A stretch of 64,000 nt of DNA from Vibrio cyclitrophicus. GTDB lineage: Bacteria > Pseudomonadota > Gammaproteobacteria > Enterobacterales > Vibrionaceae. The notes beneath the pieces are model-generated. The model searched no databases, was not told the DNA's origin, and worked only from the letters and a program-made list of their open reading frames with translations. Location of the stretch: positions 248,001 to 312,000 of the forward strand of contig CP065366.1 of NCBI GenBank assembly GCA_023206055.1, in the 5' to 3' direction. Both the position numbers and the translations under genes were made by a program. This document shows positions 16,881 to 25,723 of the stretch, piece by piece (position 1 is the stretch's first letter; every line of letters begins with the position of its first letter).

Positions 16881-18392
16881 TTGAAAGCTATATATTTACC
16901 AGCAGGCCGAAAGGTTTGGATAAATGTTGCAAATTACCTAAAGGATAATAGTGTCGATGTGAGGATTTGGTTAGGAGACCCTGTTCTCGACGAGGCAGCA
17001 AAAGAAATATACCCAAATTGTAACGTTGAAAGCTTCTTTCAAGTAAATAAAGGTGAACTAGAGGAAAGAAACCTCAAGTGTGCACCAGGGCAAGATATTT
17101 TGACCAATCCAAAATTTTATATACTAAAAGATAAAGTATATAAAATTATGGATAGGCAAGATGATGAACGAAAGTTTGGTCGTTTAGAGAGAGAAGCTGT
17201 ATTTTATAGTATTTTTAATTACTATTATGATTTGGTGATTACTGAAGAAATAGAGATACTTATAGCTTCAGAGGCTCCTCATGCCACTGCCGGAATGATA
17301 CTGTACGGTATTTGTGAAATGTTAGAAATTCCAACCTATCATTTGATGACGGCAGGCGTTGCTCCACTAGCTCATGTTTGCAAAGACTTTTATGGTGATA
17401 CAATAGAAGTTAAACGAGAGAATAGTGATGAGATTAAGCTATTCAGTCAAGTTTTAACTGATTATGTTCATTCATTCTCAAGTGCTCCAAAAGAACCGGA
17501 GTACATGACGAACCAAAAAAACTATGATGGAAAAAAATCAAAATTCGCAATTATTAGATATTTAGAGTTATTAGGTAAAGGATTTAGATATTCAAATAAA
17601 TCTAGAATAAAAACTACATATACGATAAATCAAACATTTTTTAAGTCGAATAATAATCGTAGTGTGTTTTCAAAAATAAGAACAGATGCCATTCACTCTA
17701 AATTAGAGAAGGCTTATTATGATAATATATCATCAGTCAGCTTTGATGGAGACTATGTTTTTTATCCTCTGCATTATGAACCAGAGAAAACATCAACGCC
17801 GGACGGCGGGCATTATTACCAAGTTTATGATGCAGTAATTGCGTTGAGAAGTTTTGTACCATTACATATCCCTATTTATGTCAAAGAGCATTATTCTCAA
17901 TTTACTCGCATGCTACCTGGGTATAGAGGGAAAAGCCCTTACCTTTACAACGCGTTAAAGAGCCTTCCCAATGTGCATTTAATTGAGCCTACTCTTGAAT
18001 CGAGTAAATTGGTTCGAAATGCTTTGCTAACCGTTAGCCAAACAGGAACCGCCTGTTTAGAAGCGGCGTGTTACGAGAAAAAATCTATACTGATGGGGGA
18101 TACTTGGTTCTCCGGTACTCCAAACGTATACTGTTTTAACGAGCTTAGTTCTTTTGACGACCTTATGGCATCTGACATAAAATCAAGGGAAGAAATCGCC
18201 AAGTCAATGATGGATTGGTTAGAGAAGAAAGCGATTGTTGGGTGTGTAAACCCATCAATGGAAGGCTATTTTTTAAAAAAATTTCCTGACGATAGGTACG
18301 CAACAATGTTTGATGATGAGTTAATGGCAAAAAGGTTCATTGACACAATTCTTGCTGACGTATCACAAAACAATAGATGTAACCGAGCTTAA
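16881..18392 (+). CDS. Glycosyltransferase-like protein related to capsule (KpsS/KpsC-like) families
   Basis: The 503-residue protein uses a TTG start with an AGG-rich ribosome site just upstream. Its C-terminal half resembles capsular polysaccharide transferase domains: YVFYPLHYEPEKTSTPDGGHY (about residue 293), HIPIYVKEH, LPNVHLIEPTLESSKLV and TVSQTGTACLEAACYEKKSIL (about residues 390-410). No membrane segment is seen. It is AT-rich, sits 36 bases after kdkA and 54 before pseB, and is therefore a candidate transferase for the nonulosonic acid made by the next genes. That role is inference. Confidence 0.65.
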   Translation: MKAIYLPAGRKVWINVANYLKDNSVDVRIWLGDPVLDEAAKEIYPNCNVESFFQVNKGELEERNLKCAPGQDILTNPKFYILKDKVYKIMDRQDDERKFGRLEREAVFYSIFNYYYDLVITEEIEILIASEAPHATAGMILYGICEMLEIPTYHLMTAGVAPLAHVCKDFYGDTIEVKRENSDEIKLFSQVLTDYVHSFSSAPKEPEYMTNQKNYDGKKSKFAIIRYLELLGKGFRYSNKSRIKTTYTINQTFFKSNNNRSVFSKIRTDAIHSKLEKAYYDNISSVSFDGDYVFYPLHYEPEKTSTPDGGHYYQVYDAVIALRSFVPLHIPIYVKEHYSQFTRMLPGYRGKSPYLYNALKSLPNVHLIEPTLESSKLVRNALLTVSQTGTACLEAACYEKKSILMGDTWFSGTPNVYCFNELSSFDDLMASDIKSREEIAKSMMDWLEKKAIVGCVNPSMEGYFLKKFPDDRYATMFDDELMAKRFIDTILADVSQNNRCNRA

Positions 18393-18446
18393 TATAGCTT
18401 GATGTTCAAGTTAAGTTAGCCGAAACCGAACAATGATGGAGAAAGC

Positions 18447-19460
18447 ATGTTAAACAATAAGAGTGTACTGATTACTGGTGGTACAGGGTCGTTCGGAAAA
18501 CAGTTTATTAAAACGATTTTAGAACGATACTCTGACGTAAAAAAAATAATCATTTTCTCTCGTGATGAGCTAAAGCAATTCGAAATAAAGCAACAGTATC
18601 CTCAGAAAGATTTTCCGCAATTACGTTTTTTCATTGGTGATGTTCGCGATCGTAACCGTATGATTCAAGCGTGTGAAGGTGTTGATGTGATCATCCACGC
18701 TGCCGCGATTAAACAAGTAGATACTGCAGAGTACAACCCTACAGAGTGTATCCGTACGAACGTAGATGGTGCAGAAAACGTGATTAACGCTGCACTTGCA
18801 TGTGGTGTGAAAGATGTTGTGGCTTTATCTACAGATAAGGCATGTGCACCAATTAACTTATATGGTGCAACTAAGCTTGCTTCAGATAAACTTTTTGCTG
18901 CTGCTAACAACATTAAAGGTTCAAAAGATATCCGTTTTAGCGTTGTGCGTTACGGTAATGTTATGGGCTCACGAGGGTCTGTAATCCCATTCTTTATGAG
19001 CAAGCGTGACGAAGGTGTGCTACCGATTACTCACGAAGAGATGACTCGTTTTAACATTTCACTGCAAGATGGTGTGAATATGGTGATGTATGCCTTAGAA
19101 AACCATCTAGGTGGTGAGATTTTCGTACCCAAAATTCCATCATACAAAATCTTGGACATTGCAGAAGCTATTGCACCAGGTGTAAAGACTAAAGTTGTGG
19201 GTATTCGCCCTGGCGAGAAGTTGCATGAAGAAATGATCACCGATACTGACTCTCTAAACACCATTGACTTAGGGAAGTATTACGCAATTTTGCCATCTGT
19301 ATCATTTACATACACAGAAACAGAATACCTCGATCATCACAAAGCAGAAAAAGTGCCATTTGGCTTTAAGTACAACTCAGGTACGAATACTGAGTGGGAA
19401 ACGATTGAAGGCCTACGTGATTTAATTAAAGAGCACGTTGATCCTAACTTTACAGTGTGA
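18447..19460 (+). CDS. pseB: UDP-GlcNAc 4,6-dehydratase (5-inverting)
   Basis: The 337-residue protein is a short-chain dehydrogenase/reductase with GGTGSFGK at residues 11-18. The active site reads STDKACAPINLYGATK, with Asp130, Lys131, Tyr139 and Lys143 as in FlaA1/PseB. It catalyses the first step of pseudaminic acid synthesis, C4 oxidation, dehydration and C5 epimerisation of UDP-GlcNAc. It overlaps pseC by 4 bases and starts the pse operon. Confidence 0.95.
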   Translation: MLNNKSVLITGGTGSFGKQFIKTILERYSDVKKIIIFSRDELKQFEIKQQYPQKDFPQLRFFIGDVRDRNRMIQACEGVDVIIHAAAIKQVDTAEYNPTECIRTNVDGAENVINAALACGVKDVVALSTDKACAPINLYGATKLASDKLFAAANNIKGSKDIRFSVVRYGNVMGSRGSVIPFFMSKRDEGVLPITHEEMTRFNISLQDGVNMVMYALENHLGGEIFVPKIPSYKILDIAEAIAPGVKTKVVGIRPGEKLHEEMITDTDSLNTIDLGKYYAILPSVSFTYTETEYLDHHKAEKVPFGFKYNSGTNTEWETIEGLRDLIKEHVDPNFTV

Positions 19461-20632
19461 GAATAGTAGTGATTCCTTACGGTAAGCAAGATATCAGTCA
19501 GCAAGACATCGATAGTGTTTTGGATGTTTTGAAATCAGACTTTTTAACACAGGGGCCTCAGGTTCCTGCATTCGAGAATGCGCTTGTTGAACATACTGGT
19601 GCGAATTACGCATTGGCGGTAAACAGTGCAACATCAGCGTTGCATATTGCTTGTCTGGCTTTAGGACTAGGGCAAGATGATTGGCTGTGGACATCTCCAG
19701 TCACTTTTGTTGCATCGGCAAACTGTGGTTTGTACTGTGGTGCGAAAGTGGACTTTGTTGATATTAACCCGGACACATACAATATGTGCCCTAAGCGTCT
19801 TGAAGATAAGCTGATTAAAGCCAAAACTGAAGGTAAATTGCCAAAAGTTGTTGTACCGGTTCATTTATGTGGGCAGCCATGTGATATGGTTGCCATCGGT
19901 AAGTTGGCGAAAGAGTATGGCTTTAAAGTTATTGAAGATGCCTCTCATGCCATTGGTGGCCGATATCAAGATCAACCGATAGGGAACTGCGAATACTCAG
20001 ATATAACGGTTTTTAGTTTTCACCCAGTAAAAATCGTGACAACTGCTGAAGGTGGCGCGGCACTGACCAATAGTAAAGAACTTGCTGATAAAATGGCGCT
20101 GCTGCGCAGTCACGGTATTACGCGTGATCCAGAGTTGATGCGTGGTGAATCTCATGGTGGTTGGTATTACCAACAAATAGACCTTGGATTTAATTATCGT
20201 ATGACAGAGCTGCAAGCTGCACTGGGCGTGAGCCAAATGAAGCGCTTGAATGAGTTTGTCTCTGCTCGTCACGAGTTAGCACAGGGCTATTATACTAAGT
20301 TAGACAATCTACCGGTTGTCTTGCCTTATCAGCTTCCTGATACCTACTCAGGGTTACATTTGTTCGTGATTCGTTTGAAATTAGATGATATTACACTCAG
20401 TCATCAACAGGTTTTTGATGCGCTACGCGAGCGTGGTATCGGTGTGAACTTGCATTATATTCCAGTACATACCCAGCCGTATTATCAAGACTTAGGTTTC
20501 ACTGAAGGGGAGTTCCCTGAATCAGAACAGTACTACCGCGAAGCGATTTCTCTGCCGATGTTCCACGGTATGACGGAAGCTCAACAGAATACGGTTGTCG
20601 ACGTATTAACTGATATTCTAAAAGGTACGTAA
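19457..20632 (+). CDS. pseC: UDP-4-amino-4,6-dideoxy-N-acetyl-beta-L-altrosamine transaminase
   Basis: The 391-residue protein is a DegT/DnrJ/EryC1-type PLP aminotransferase. It has FLTQGPQVPAFENAL at the N-terminus, the VPVHLCGQPCDM and DASHAIGG segments and the PLP lysine in SFHPVKIVTTAEGG (about residue 192). It aminates the 4-keto sugar made by PseB. The GTG at 19457 overlaps the pseB stop codon; a second in-frame GTG four codons later is also possible. Confidence 0.95.
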   Translation: MRIVVIPYGKQDISQQDIDSVLDVLKSDFLTQGPQVPAFENALVEHTGANYALAVNSATSALHIACLALGLGQDDWLWTSPVTFVASANCGLYCGAKVDFVDINPDTYNMCPKRLEDKLIKAKTEGKLPKVVVPVHLCGQPCDMVAIGKLAKEYGFKVIEDASHAIGGRYQDQPIGNCEYSDITVFSFHPVKIVTTAEGGAALTNSKELADKMALLRSHGITRDPELMRGESHGGWYYQQIDLGFNYRMTELQAALGVSQMKRLNEFVSARHELAQGYYTKLDNLPVVLPYQLPDTYSGLHLFVIRLKLDDITLSHQQVFDALRERGIGVNLHYIPVHTQPYYQDLGFTEGEFPESEQYYREAISLPMFHGMTEAQQNTVVDVLTDILKGT

Positions 20633-21312
20633 TGAAAATAGCAATTATCCCCGCTCGTGGTGGCAGTAAGCGTATCCCGAGAAAGAATATTAAAGCTTTC
20701 CATGGCAAGCCAATGATCGCTTATTCGATCGAAGCCGCTGTGACATCGGGTTGCTTTGATAAAGTGATTGTTTCTACAGATGATACAGAAATTGCAGAAG
20801 TCGCAAAAAAATACGGTGCAGAAGTGCCGTTTTTGCGCCCTGTTGATATTTCTGACGATTATGCGACCACCATGGATGTAATGGAACATGCTATACGTTG
20901 GTGTAAAAGCGAAGGGTGGAATGTAGAAGCAGTCTGTTGCTTGTATGCAACCGCCCCGTTTGTTTTACCTGAAGATCTTCAGAAAGGTTACGAGTTAGTT
21001 AGGGATGCTAGTGTGCAATTTGCATTCAGTGCTACATCGTTTCCATTTCCGATTCAGCGTGCAATCAAGCTTGACGAGCAAGCTTCTGTCTCGATGTTTT
21101 CACCTGAAAATGAACAGGTTAGATCGCAAGATCTTGAAGAAGCGTACCATGATGCTGGTCAATTCTATTGGGGGCAAACGTCAGCTTTTTTAAACAAGCT
21201 ATCAATTTTCTCTCCTCACTCCAAAGCTGTACTCCTGCCTAGATGTCGTGTTCAAGATATTGACACGCCTGAGGATTGGGAGTTGGCAGAGAAACTGTTT
21301 AGCATTCTTTAA
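20632..21312 (+). CDS. pseF: Pseudaminic acid cytidylyltransferase
   Basis: The 226-residue protein starts MKIAIIPARGGSKRIPRKN, the CTP-binding signature of CMP-sugar synthetases (NeuA/PseF), with the FVLPEDLQKG region and an ending typical of PseF (RVQDIDTPEDWELAE). It activates pseudaminic acid to the CMP donor. Its start codon shares one base with the pseC stop (TAATG), which indicates translational coupling. Confidence 0.95.
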   Translation: MKIAIIPARGGSKRIPRKNIKAFHGKPMIAYSIEAAVTSGCFDKVIVSTDDTEIAEVAKKYGAEVPFLRPVDISDDYATTMDVMEHAIRWCKSEGWNVEAVCCLYATAPFVLPEDLQKGYELVRDASVQFAFSATSFPFPIQRAIKLDEQASVSMFSPENEQVRSQDLEEAYHDAGQFYWGQTSAFLNKLSIFSPHSKAVLLPRCRVQDIDTPEDWELAEKLFSIL

Positions 21313-21319
21313 AAACACT

Positions 21320-22396
21320 ATGAAAAAAATAATTTTCCGCGTAGATGCATCTGTTTGGATAGGTAGTGGGCATGTTATGCGCTGCCTAGTATTAGCTGAT
21401 GAATTGACTCGACATGATTATCAAATAGCATTTGCATGCATTCCTCAAAAAGGGGACTTATGCAGCTTTATTGAAGACCGTGGGTACTCGATAATCAAGC
21501 TTACACCACCTGAATGTCAAGTTATCCCAAAGCACACTGGCGATTATTTGGGTTGGCTTCAACGTGGCATTGCAGAAGATGTCCAGGACTTTGCTCCATA
21601 TCTAGAGGGTGTAGAGTGGGTCATCAGTGATCACTATGCACTAGGGGAAGAGTGGCAAAAACAAATAAAACAACGCACAGGTGTACAGATATTAGCCATT
21701 GATGACCTTGTAAGAAAACATTGTGCTGATATTGTATTAGATCAAACATTATCTAGAAAAGCCGATGCGTATAAAACAACAGGGAAAGTGTTAGCTGGAG
21801 TCAATTATGCTTTGTTAAATCCTGAGTTTAATGAGCTTAGAAACTTCGCGGAAAATCGGCAACCAAATTTAGATAGCCCCAAAATATTGATCTCTATGGG
21901 CGGGATTGATTTGCCCAATGCCACTTTTGCTGTATTGCAATCTCTTGAAAGTGAAAGTATTAGCGCCAAAATTACAGTGTTGATGAGCCCTCGTTCTCCC
22001 CATTATGACCAAGTTTCTGATTGGTGCAAAGTTAGGGAAAATATCGAGCACATTGATTTTACCAATCATATGGCTCAAATGATGCTAGAGCATGATATCG
22101 CAATTGGTGCGCCTGGCAGTACCAGTTGGGAACGAGCCTGTTTAGGTTTACCGAGCATTGTAGTCCCGTTAGCGGACAATCAAAAAGACATTTGTCATCA
22201 GTTAGTTGTAGAGAACTTATCTCGTAAGGTTGAAGTGAACTCTATTAAAAATGAGTTATTTAGAGCTTATAAAGAGGTATGCTCAGATTGGCATCAGATG
22301 CATCTAAACAATTTAAGAGTGTGTGATGGCTTAGGTACTCGTAGAGTCGTATCAGAAATCATAGAGCTAGAGAATGAAAGTAACAATTTTATGTAG
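21320..22396 (+). CDS. pseG: UDP-2,4-diacetamido-2,4,6-trideoxy-beta-L-altropyranose hydrolase
   Basis: The 358-residue protein begins MKKIIFRVDASVWIGSGHVMRCL with the GSGHxxRC motif of PseG, and has a GT-B-like C-terminal half with ISMGGIDLPN and IGAPGSTSWERACLGLPSIV. The longer frame starting at 21248 overlaps pseF out of register and was rejected. The enzyme releases UDP from the altrosamine derivative. It overlaps the formyltransferase gene by 23 bases. Local AT content rises here compared with pseB-pseF. Confidence 0.93.
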   Translation: MKKIIFRVDASVWIGSGHVMRCLVLADELTRHDYQIAFACIPQKGDLCSFIEDRGYSIIKLTPPECQVIPKHTGDYLGWLQRGIAEDVQDFAPYLEGVEWVISDHYALGEEWQKQIKQRTGVQILAIDDLVRKHCADIVLDQTLSRKADAYKTTGKVLAGVNYALLNPEFNELRNFAENRQPNLDSPKILISMGGIDLPNATFAVLQSLESESISAKITVLMSPRSPHYDQVSDWCKVRENIEHIDFTNHMAQMMLEHDIAIGAPGSTSWERACLGLPSIVVPLADNQKDICHQLVVENLSRKVEVNSIKNELFRAYKEVCSDWHQMHLNNLRVCDGLGTRRVVSEIIELENESNNFM

Positions 22397-23018
22397 CGAT
22401 AGCTGCCACCCTGTTTATAAGCACCTACTCCATTGGCAAAAAACCAATGAGAGCAAGTACAAAATTGAAATATTAAACTCTGTGAGCTCAATACAAGAAG
22501 GTGGAGATATTCTATTTTTGATTTCGTGCTCAGAGATTGTTAGACAAGAAGTAAGAGATAAATTCAACTATACATTAGTGTTACATGCGAGTGACTTGCC
22601 TCAAGGACGAGGCTGGAGCCCTCACATCTGGGATGTGTTAAATGGTGCAAAAGAGCTGACTCTTTCACTACTAAATGCCGAAGATAGTGTCGATACCGGT
22701 GATATTTGGCAGAAATTAACAATTCCAATGGATGGCCTAGAACTCTATGACGAAGTGAATAGAAAGCTATTTGATGCAGAACTTCAGTTAATGGACTGGG
22801 CGTGTGAAAATATTTATACCTCAGAGCCTGTGAGTCAACCAAATAGTGAAAGCAGTTACCACAGGAAAAGAACTCCAGAGGATAGCCAAGTTGATATTAA
22901 TGGCAGTATAGCCTCTCAATTTAACTTGCTACGGATCAGCGATCCAGATAGATACCCTGCTTACATTGTAGTGAAAGGCACAAAATACAAAATTAGATTG
23001 GAGAAAGTCGATGACTAA
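22374..23018 (+). CDS. Formyltransferase-family protein in the pseudaminic acid operon
   Basis: The 214-residue protein has the core motif of N10-formyl-tetrahydrofolate-dependent formyltransferases: LVLHASDLPQGRGWSP (His71), followed by EDSVDTGDIW with the candidate catalytic Asp107. The asparagine that normally precedes the histidine in N-x-H is a valine here. It is shorter than Met-tRNA formyltransferase (about 315 residues), has no tRNA-binding domain, and overlaps pseG by 23 and pseI by 8 bases. I infer that it puts an N-formyl group on the 4-amino sugar, which becomes C7 of pseudaminic acid. Confidence 0.8.
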   Translation: MKVTILCSDSCHPVYKHLLHWQKTNESKYKIEILNSVSSIQEGGDILFLISCSEIVRQEVRDKFNYTLVLHASDLPQGRGWSPHIWDVLNGAKELTLSLLNAEDSVDTGDIWQKLTIPMDGLELYDEVNRKLFDAELQLMDWACENIYTSEPVSQPNSESSYHRKRTPEDSQVDINGSIASQFNLLRISDPDRYPAYIVVKGTKYKIRLEKVDD

Positions 23019-24066
23019 CACATTTATAGAAATTGATGGCAAAAAAATTGGTTTAGATTTTAAACCATATATTATTGCTGAACTTTCTGCGAATCATAAT
23101 GGCGATATCAATAATGCATTCAAGATTATTGAAATAGCTAAAAAAGCTGGAGCTGATGCAATTAAGTTGCAAACTTATCGTCCAGATACGATCACGATCG
23201 ATAGCGACAATGAAGATTTTCAGATTCATGGGGGGTTATGGGATGGAAATAGCCTATACCAACTTTATGAGTGGGCTCATACTCCATGGGAGTGGCATGA
23301 AGCTCTATTTGAGAAAGCGAAAGAGGTTGGGATTACGATCTTTAGTTCACCTTTTGATTTCACCGCTGTCGATCTACTTGAAGAATTGAATGCCCCTGCA
23401 TACAAAATCGCCTCTTTTGAGCTAGTTGATCACGCTTTGATTGCAAAAGTCGCTAAGACTGGTAAGCCAATGATTATGTCAACGGGTATGGCTAATGAAG
23501 AAGAGATTCATGAAGCCATTGCAGTTGCCAAAGAGAACGGTTGTAAAGAGCTGGTTGTTTTGCATTGTGTCAGTGGATATCCAGCACCTGCAGATCAGTA
23601 CAATTTGAGAACCATTAAAGATATGCAGCAACGATTTAATGTTTTGTCGGGGTTATCTGATCATACTATTGATAATGCTACGGCTGTGGCCTCCGTTGCT
23701 TTAGGTGCGTGTTTGATTGAAAAGCATGTGACACTTGACCGAAATGGTGGTGGCCCTGATGACAGCTTCTCTTTAGAACCTCAAGAACTAGAAGCTCTCT
23801 GTAAAGATACAGAAACGGCATGGCAAGCTCTTGGGCAAGTTAATTATGAAAGAACAGAAGCTGAGAAAGGAAATGTGAAATTCCGTCGCTCATTATATGT
23901 CGTAAAAGATATTAAAGCTGGTGAAACCTTTACTGAGGAGCATGTAAGAAGCATCCGCCCGGGATTTGGCATAAAACCGAAGTTCTACAATGATGTGATA
24001 GGTAAACTAGCAACTCAAGATATTCAGCGTGGTTCAGCGCTGTTAAATGAGTTTGTCGATTGGTAG
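23011..24066 (+). CDS. pseI: Pseudaminic acid synthase
   Basis: The 351-residue protein has the NeuB-type TIM barrel (YIIAELSANHNGD at the N-terminus, KLQTYRPDTIT, FSSPFDFTAVDLLEEL, HCVSGYPAPADQYNLRTI, GLSDHT, EKHVTLDRNGGGPDDSFSL) and a C-terminal antifreeze-like SAF domain (about residues 290-350). It condenses the 2,4-diamido altrose with phosphoenolpyruvate. The PAPADQYNLRTI type of motif favours PseI over NeuB or LegI. It overlaps the formyltransferase by 8 bases and ends the compact part of the operon. Confidence 0.95.
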   Translation: MTNTFIEIDGKKIGLDFKPYIIAELSANHNGDINNAFKIIEIAKKAGADAIKLQTYRPDTITIDSDNEDFQIHGGLWDGNSLYQLYEWAHTPWEWHEALFEKAKEVGITIFSSPFDFTAVDLLEELNAPAYKIASFELVDHALIAKVAKTGKPMIMSTGMANEEEIHEAIAVAKENGCKELVVLHCVSGYPAPADQYNLRTIKDMQQRFNVLSGLSDHTIDNATAVASVALGACLIEKHVTLDRNGGGPDDSFSLEPQELEALCKDTETAWQALGQVNYERTEAEKGNVKFRRSLYVVKDIKAGETFTEEHVRSIRPGFGIKPKFYNDVIGKLATQDIQRGSALLNEFVDW

Positions 24067-24081
24067 CTAAATGCTTAGCTT

Positions 24082-24109
24082 ATACGAAGTGTCTTTGATC
24101 ACTTCGTAT
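24082..24109 (+). other. Hairpin after pseI
   Basis: A perfect 10-bp stem (ATACGAAGTG with CACTTCGTAT) closes an 8-base loop 15 bases after pseI. It has no T tract, so it may stabilise the mRNA 3' end or attenuate rather than terminate. Confidence 0.5.
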
Positions 24110-24217
24110 GATAAAACGGATGACAGGCGCTTTTGATGGTAAAGTCATCTTATTATTACTAATGTATGTTAAGTAATTGAATAGAGCTTACAATGTTCTA
24201 GAAGTGGAAATTGATCG

Positions 24218-24685
24218 TTGCTTAGTGAAAAAAAACATCCTCAAGTGAAATTAAGACCTGCAAGTTATGATGATATCGAGCTTGTATACACTTGGCAGTG
24301 CCATCCGAATACTAGAAAGTATGCTCTGAACCCAAAAGTTCCCACATGGGAAGAGCACAAACAGTGGATGAATGAAAAGCTATCAAATGATATAGATTAC
24401 TTTTATATAATAGTGGATAGCGCTGGACATGCTCTTGGTGTCGTCAGGTTAGATCATATTAAAAATAGTGATTTTTTGGTGTCTATATTTATCTCACCAG
24501 ATAACTATGGTCAGGGTATAGCAACGATGGCATTAAAAAATGTTGACAGCCAACATCCAGAGCTAACATTGCATGCTACGATTTTGGAGAGTAATCAATC
24601 ATCACAACATCTATTTATAAAGATGGGATATTTGAAAGTAGCTAATGAAAAATATGTTAGATCTCCATTAAAAAAGGCGCCTTAG
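24218..24685 (+). CDS. pseH: GNAT acetyltransferase, PseH-like
   Basis: The 155-residue protein is a GNAT-fold acetyltransferase: LRPASYDDIELVYTWQCHPNTRKYALNPKVPTWEEHKQW at the N-terminus, then VSIFISPDNYGQGIATMAL (acetyl-CoA loop) and ESNQSSQHLFIKMGY. The N-terminal part resembles PseH, which acetylates the 4-amino group of the altrosamine intermediate. It uses a TTG start and lies 150 bases after pseI, so it may be weakly or separately expressed. Assignment as PseH rests on the motif and the context. Confidence 0.75.
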   Translation: MLSEKKHPQVKLRPASYDDIELVYTWQCHPNTRKYALNPKVPTWEEHKQWMNEKLSNDIDYFYIIVDSAGHALGVVRLDHIKNSDFLVSIFISPDNYGQGIATMALKNVDSQHPELTLHATILESNQSSQHLFIKMGYLKVANEKYVRSPLKKAP

Positions 24686-24700
24686 GAGCGCCATTTTTTC
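24671..24700. terminator. Bidirectional terminator between pseH and the minus-strand operon
   Basis: GGCGC and GCGCC form the stem, flanked by A5-6 on one side and T6 on the other, exactly at the junction of two convergent genes. It overlaps the end of pseH. Confidence 0.75.
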
Positions 24701-25713
24701 TATGAGATATTAATATTCACAATTCTACTTCTATTGAACATATCTAATATTCGCTCCTCTCTTTTCTGAACAATATCTGTTAGTGAAAAATCAGAGCTTT
24801 GCTTTTTATTAACAAGGTTAAATATAGGCATGTTAGGGTATAACAATAATGCAGTGTACTGTGCTGTTGATAAAATACCGATAAGGCCGGATAAATATAT
24901 TTGTTTTTCGAGTATTTCTAATTCAAGGGGTAATTCGCAAATATGATATTCTAGGCCTTCTATTTTACTTAGACGCTCACGTACTTCACTTGATTCTGTT
25001 CTGTGTGGAAAATAGAGAATTGATTTTTTATGCTCTTTGATAAAGAACTTTATTTCCTCTTCATAAGCATCGATTGTTTTTCTTCTCTTATGTCCAATTG
25101 CGCCTTGCCCGATAAATCCTAAAGGGGAATCCTTATCATATAAGGTTTCCGATTTATGTTTATCTTTCAGTTTTGAAAGTGTATTTTTGATTATTTTATG
25201 TTCTGGGTTTGGAATATCAAAGATAGTGAATATTTCAAAGTTATTACTTTGTTCCATTTTCCCTATTGGCTTGCAGCCTCTTAATCGAATCGTTAAGTCC
25301 TGTATAAACCTTGATCTATGGTATACAGTTTTTGGTCTAATTGATTCTTCGTATTCATTGATTGTTAATGTACCATCGTCAAAGTAGATCTCCTTTATTA
25401 CAGGAAGATTTCTCAGCATTAGCTTCGTACGCCATGATTTATATTCACCATGGAAAAAATTATCTATACTTTCATTATTTAGTATTTCCTTTATTTTTTT
25501 TATAGTGAGAGGTATGTTCTTACTTCTATTTTTTCTCTCTACACGTATTACGTAGTCCCAGTCATTTGGGTTAACCGTTTTTTTCTGTTGAGTTATTCCT
25601 GGTTCCGAGTCTTGCTCGATAATAACAAGAATATTTTTAGATGTTTGATATTGGTACCTGGCTTCATTAGCACAAATATATTGAAATGGAGATGTTACAA
25701 GGAATAAGTTCAT
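24700..25713 (-). CDS. Putative GT52/sialyltransferase-like glycosyltransferase
   Basis: The 337-residue protein starts MNLFLVTSPFQYICANEA, a start typical of GT52-like LPS sialyltransferases, and has IYFDDGTLTIN (about residue 112), YFPHRTESSEVRERL (about residue 240) and LSGLIGILSTAQYTALLLYP (about residues 280-300), the pattern expected of a GT-B nucleotide-sugar site. It is strongly AT-rich and lies 10 bases after waaA in the same direction. Because a CMP-pseudaminic acid pathway converges on it, I infer it may attach pseudaminic acid to the LPS core. The family call is from motifs only. Confidence 0.6.
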   Translation of the reverse strand: MNLFLVTSPFQYICANEARYQYQTSKNILVIIEQDSEPGITQQKKTVNPNDWDYVIRVERKNRSKNIPLTIKKIKEILNNESIDNFFHGEYKSWRTKLMLRNLPVIKEIYFDDGTLTINEYEESIRPKTVYHRSRFIQDLTIRLRGCKPIGKMEQSNNFEIFTIFDIPNPEHKIIKNTLSKLKDKHKSETLYDKDSPLGFIGQGAIGHKRRKTIDAYEEEIKFFIKEHKKSILYFPHRTESSEVRERLSKIEGLEYHICELPLELEILEKQIYLSGLIGILSTAQYTALLLYPNMPIFNLVNKKQSSDFSLTDIVQKREERILDMFNRSRIVNINIS

Positions 25714-25723
25714 AGTTGGCTGC

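Noticed and set aside
22374..23018. Reading the pse-linked formyltransferase as methionyl-tRNA formyltransferase
   Set aside because: It is about 100 residues shorter, lacks the C-terminal tRNA-binding domain and is embedded in an amino-sugar operon.
23011..24066. Legionaminic or sialic acid (NeuB/LegI) synthase instead of PseI
   Set aside because: The neighbours are PseB-type inverting dehydratase, PseC, PseF and PseG, and the PAPADQYNLRTI-type motif favours PseI. No NeuC or Leg-specific genes are present.
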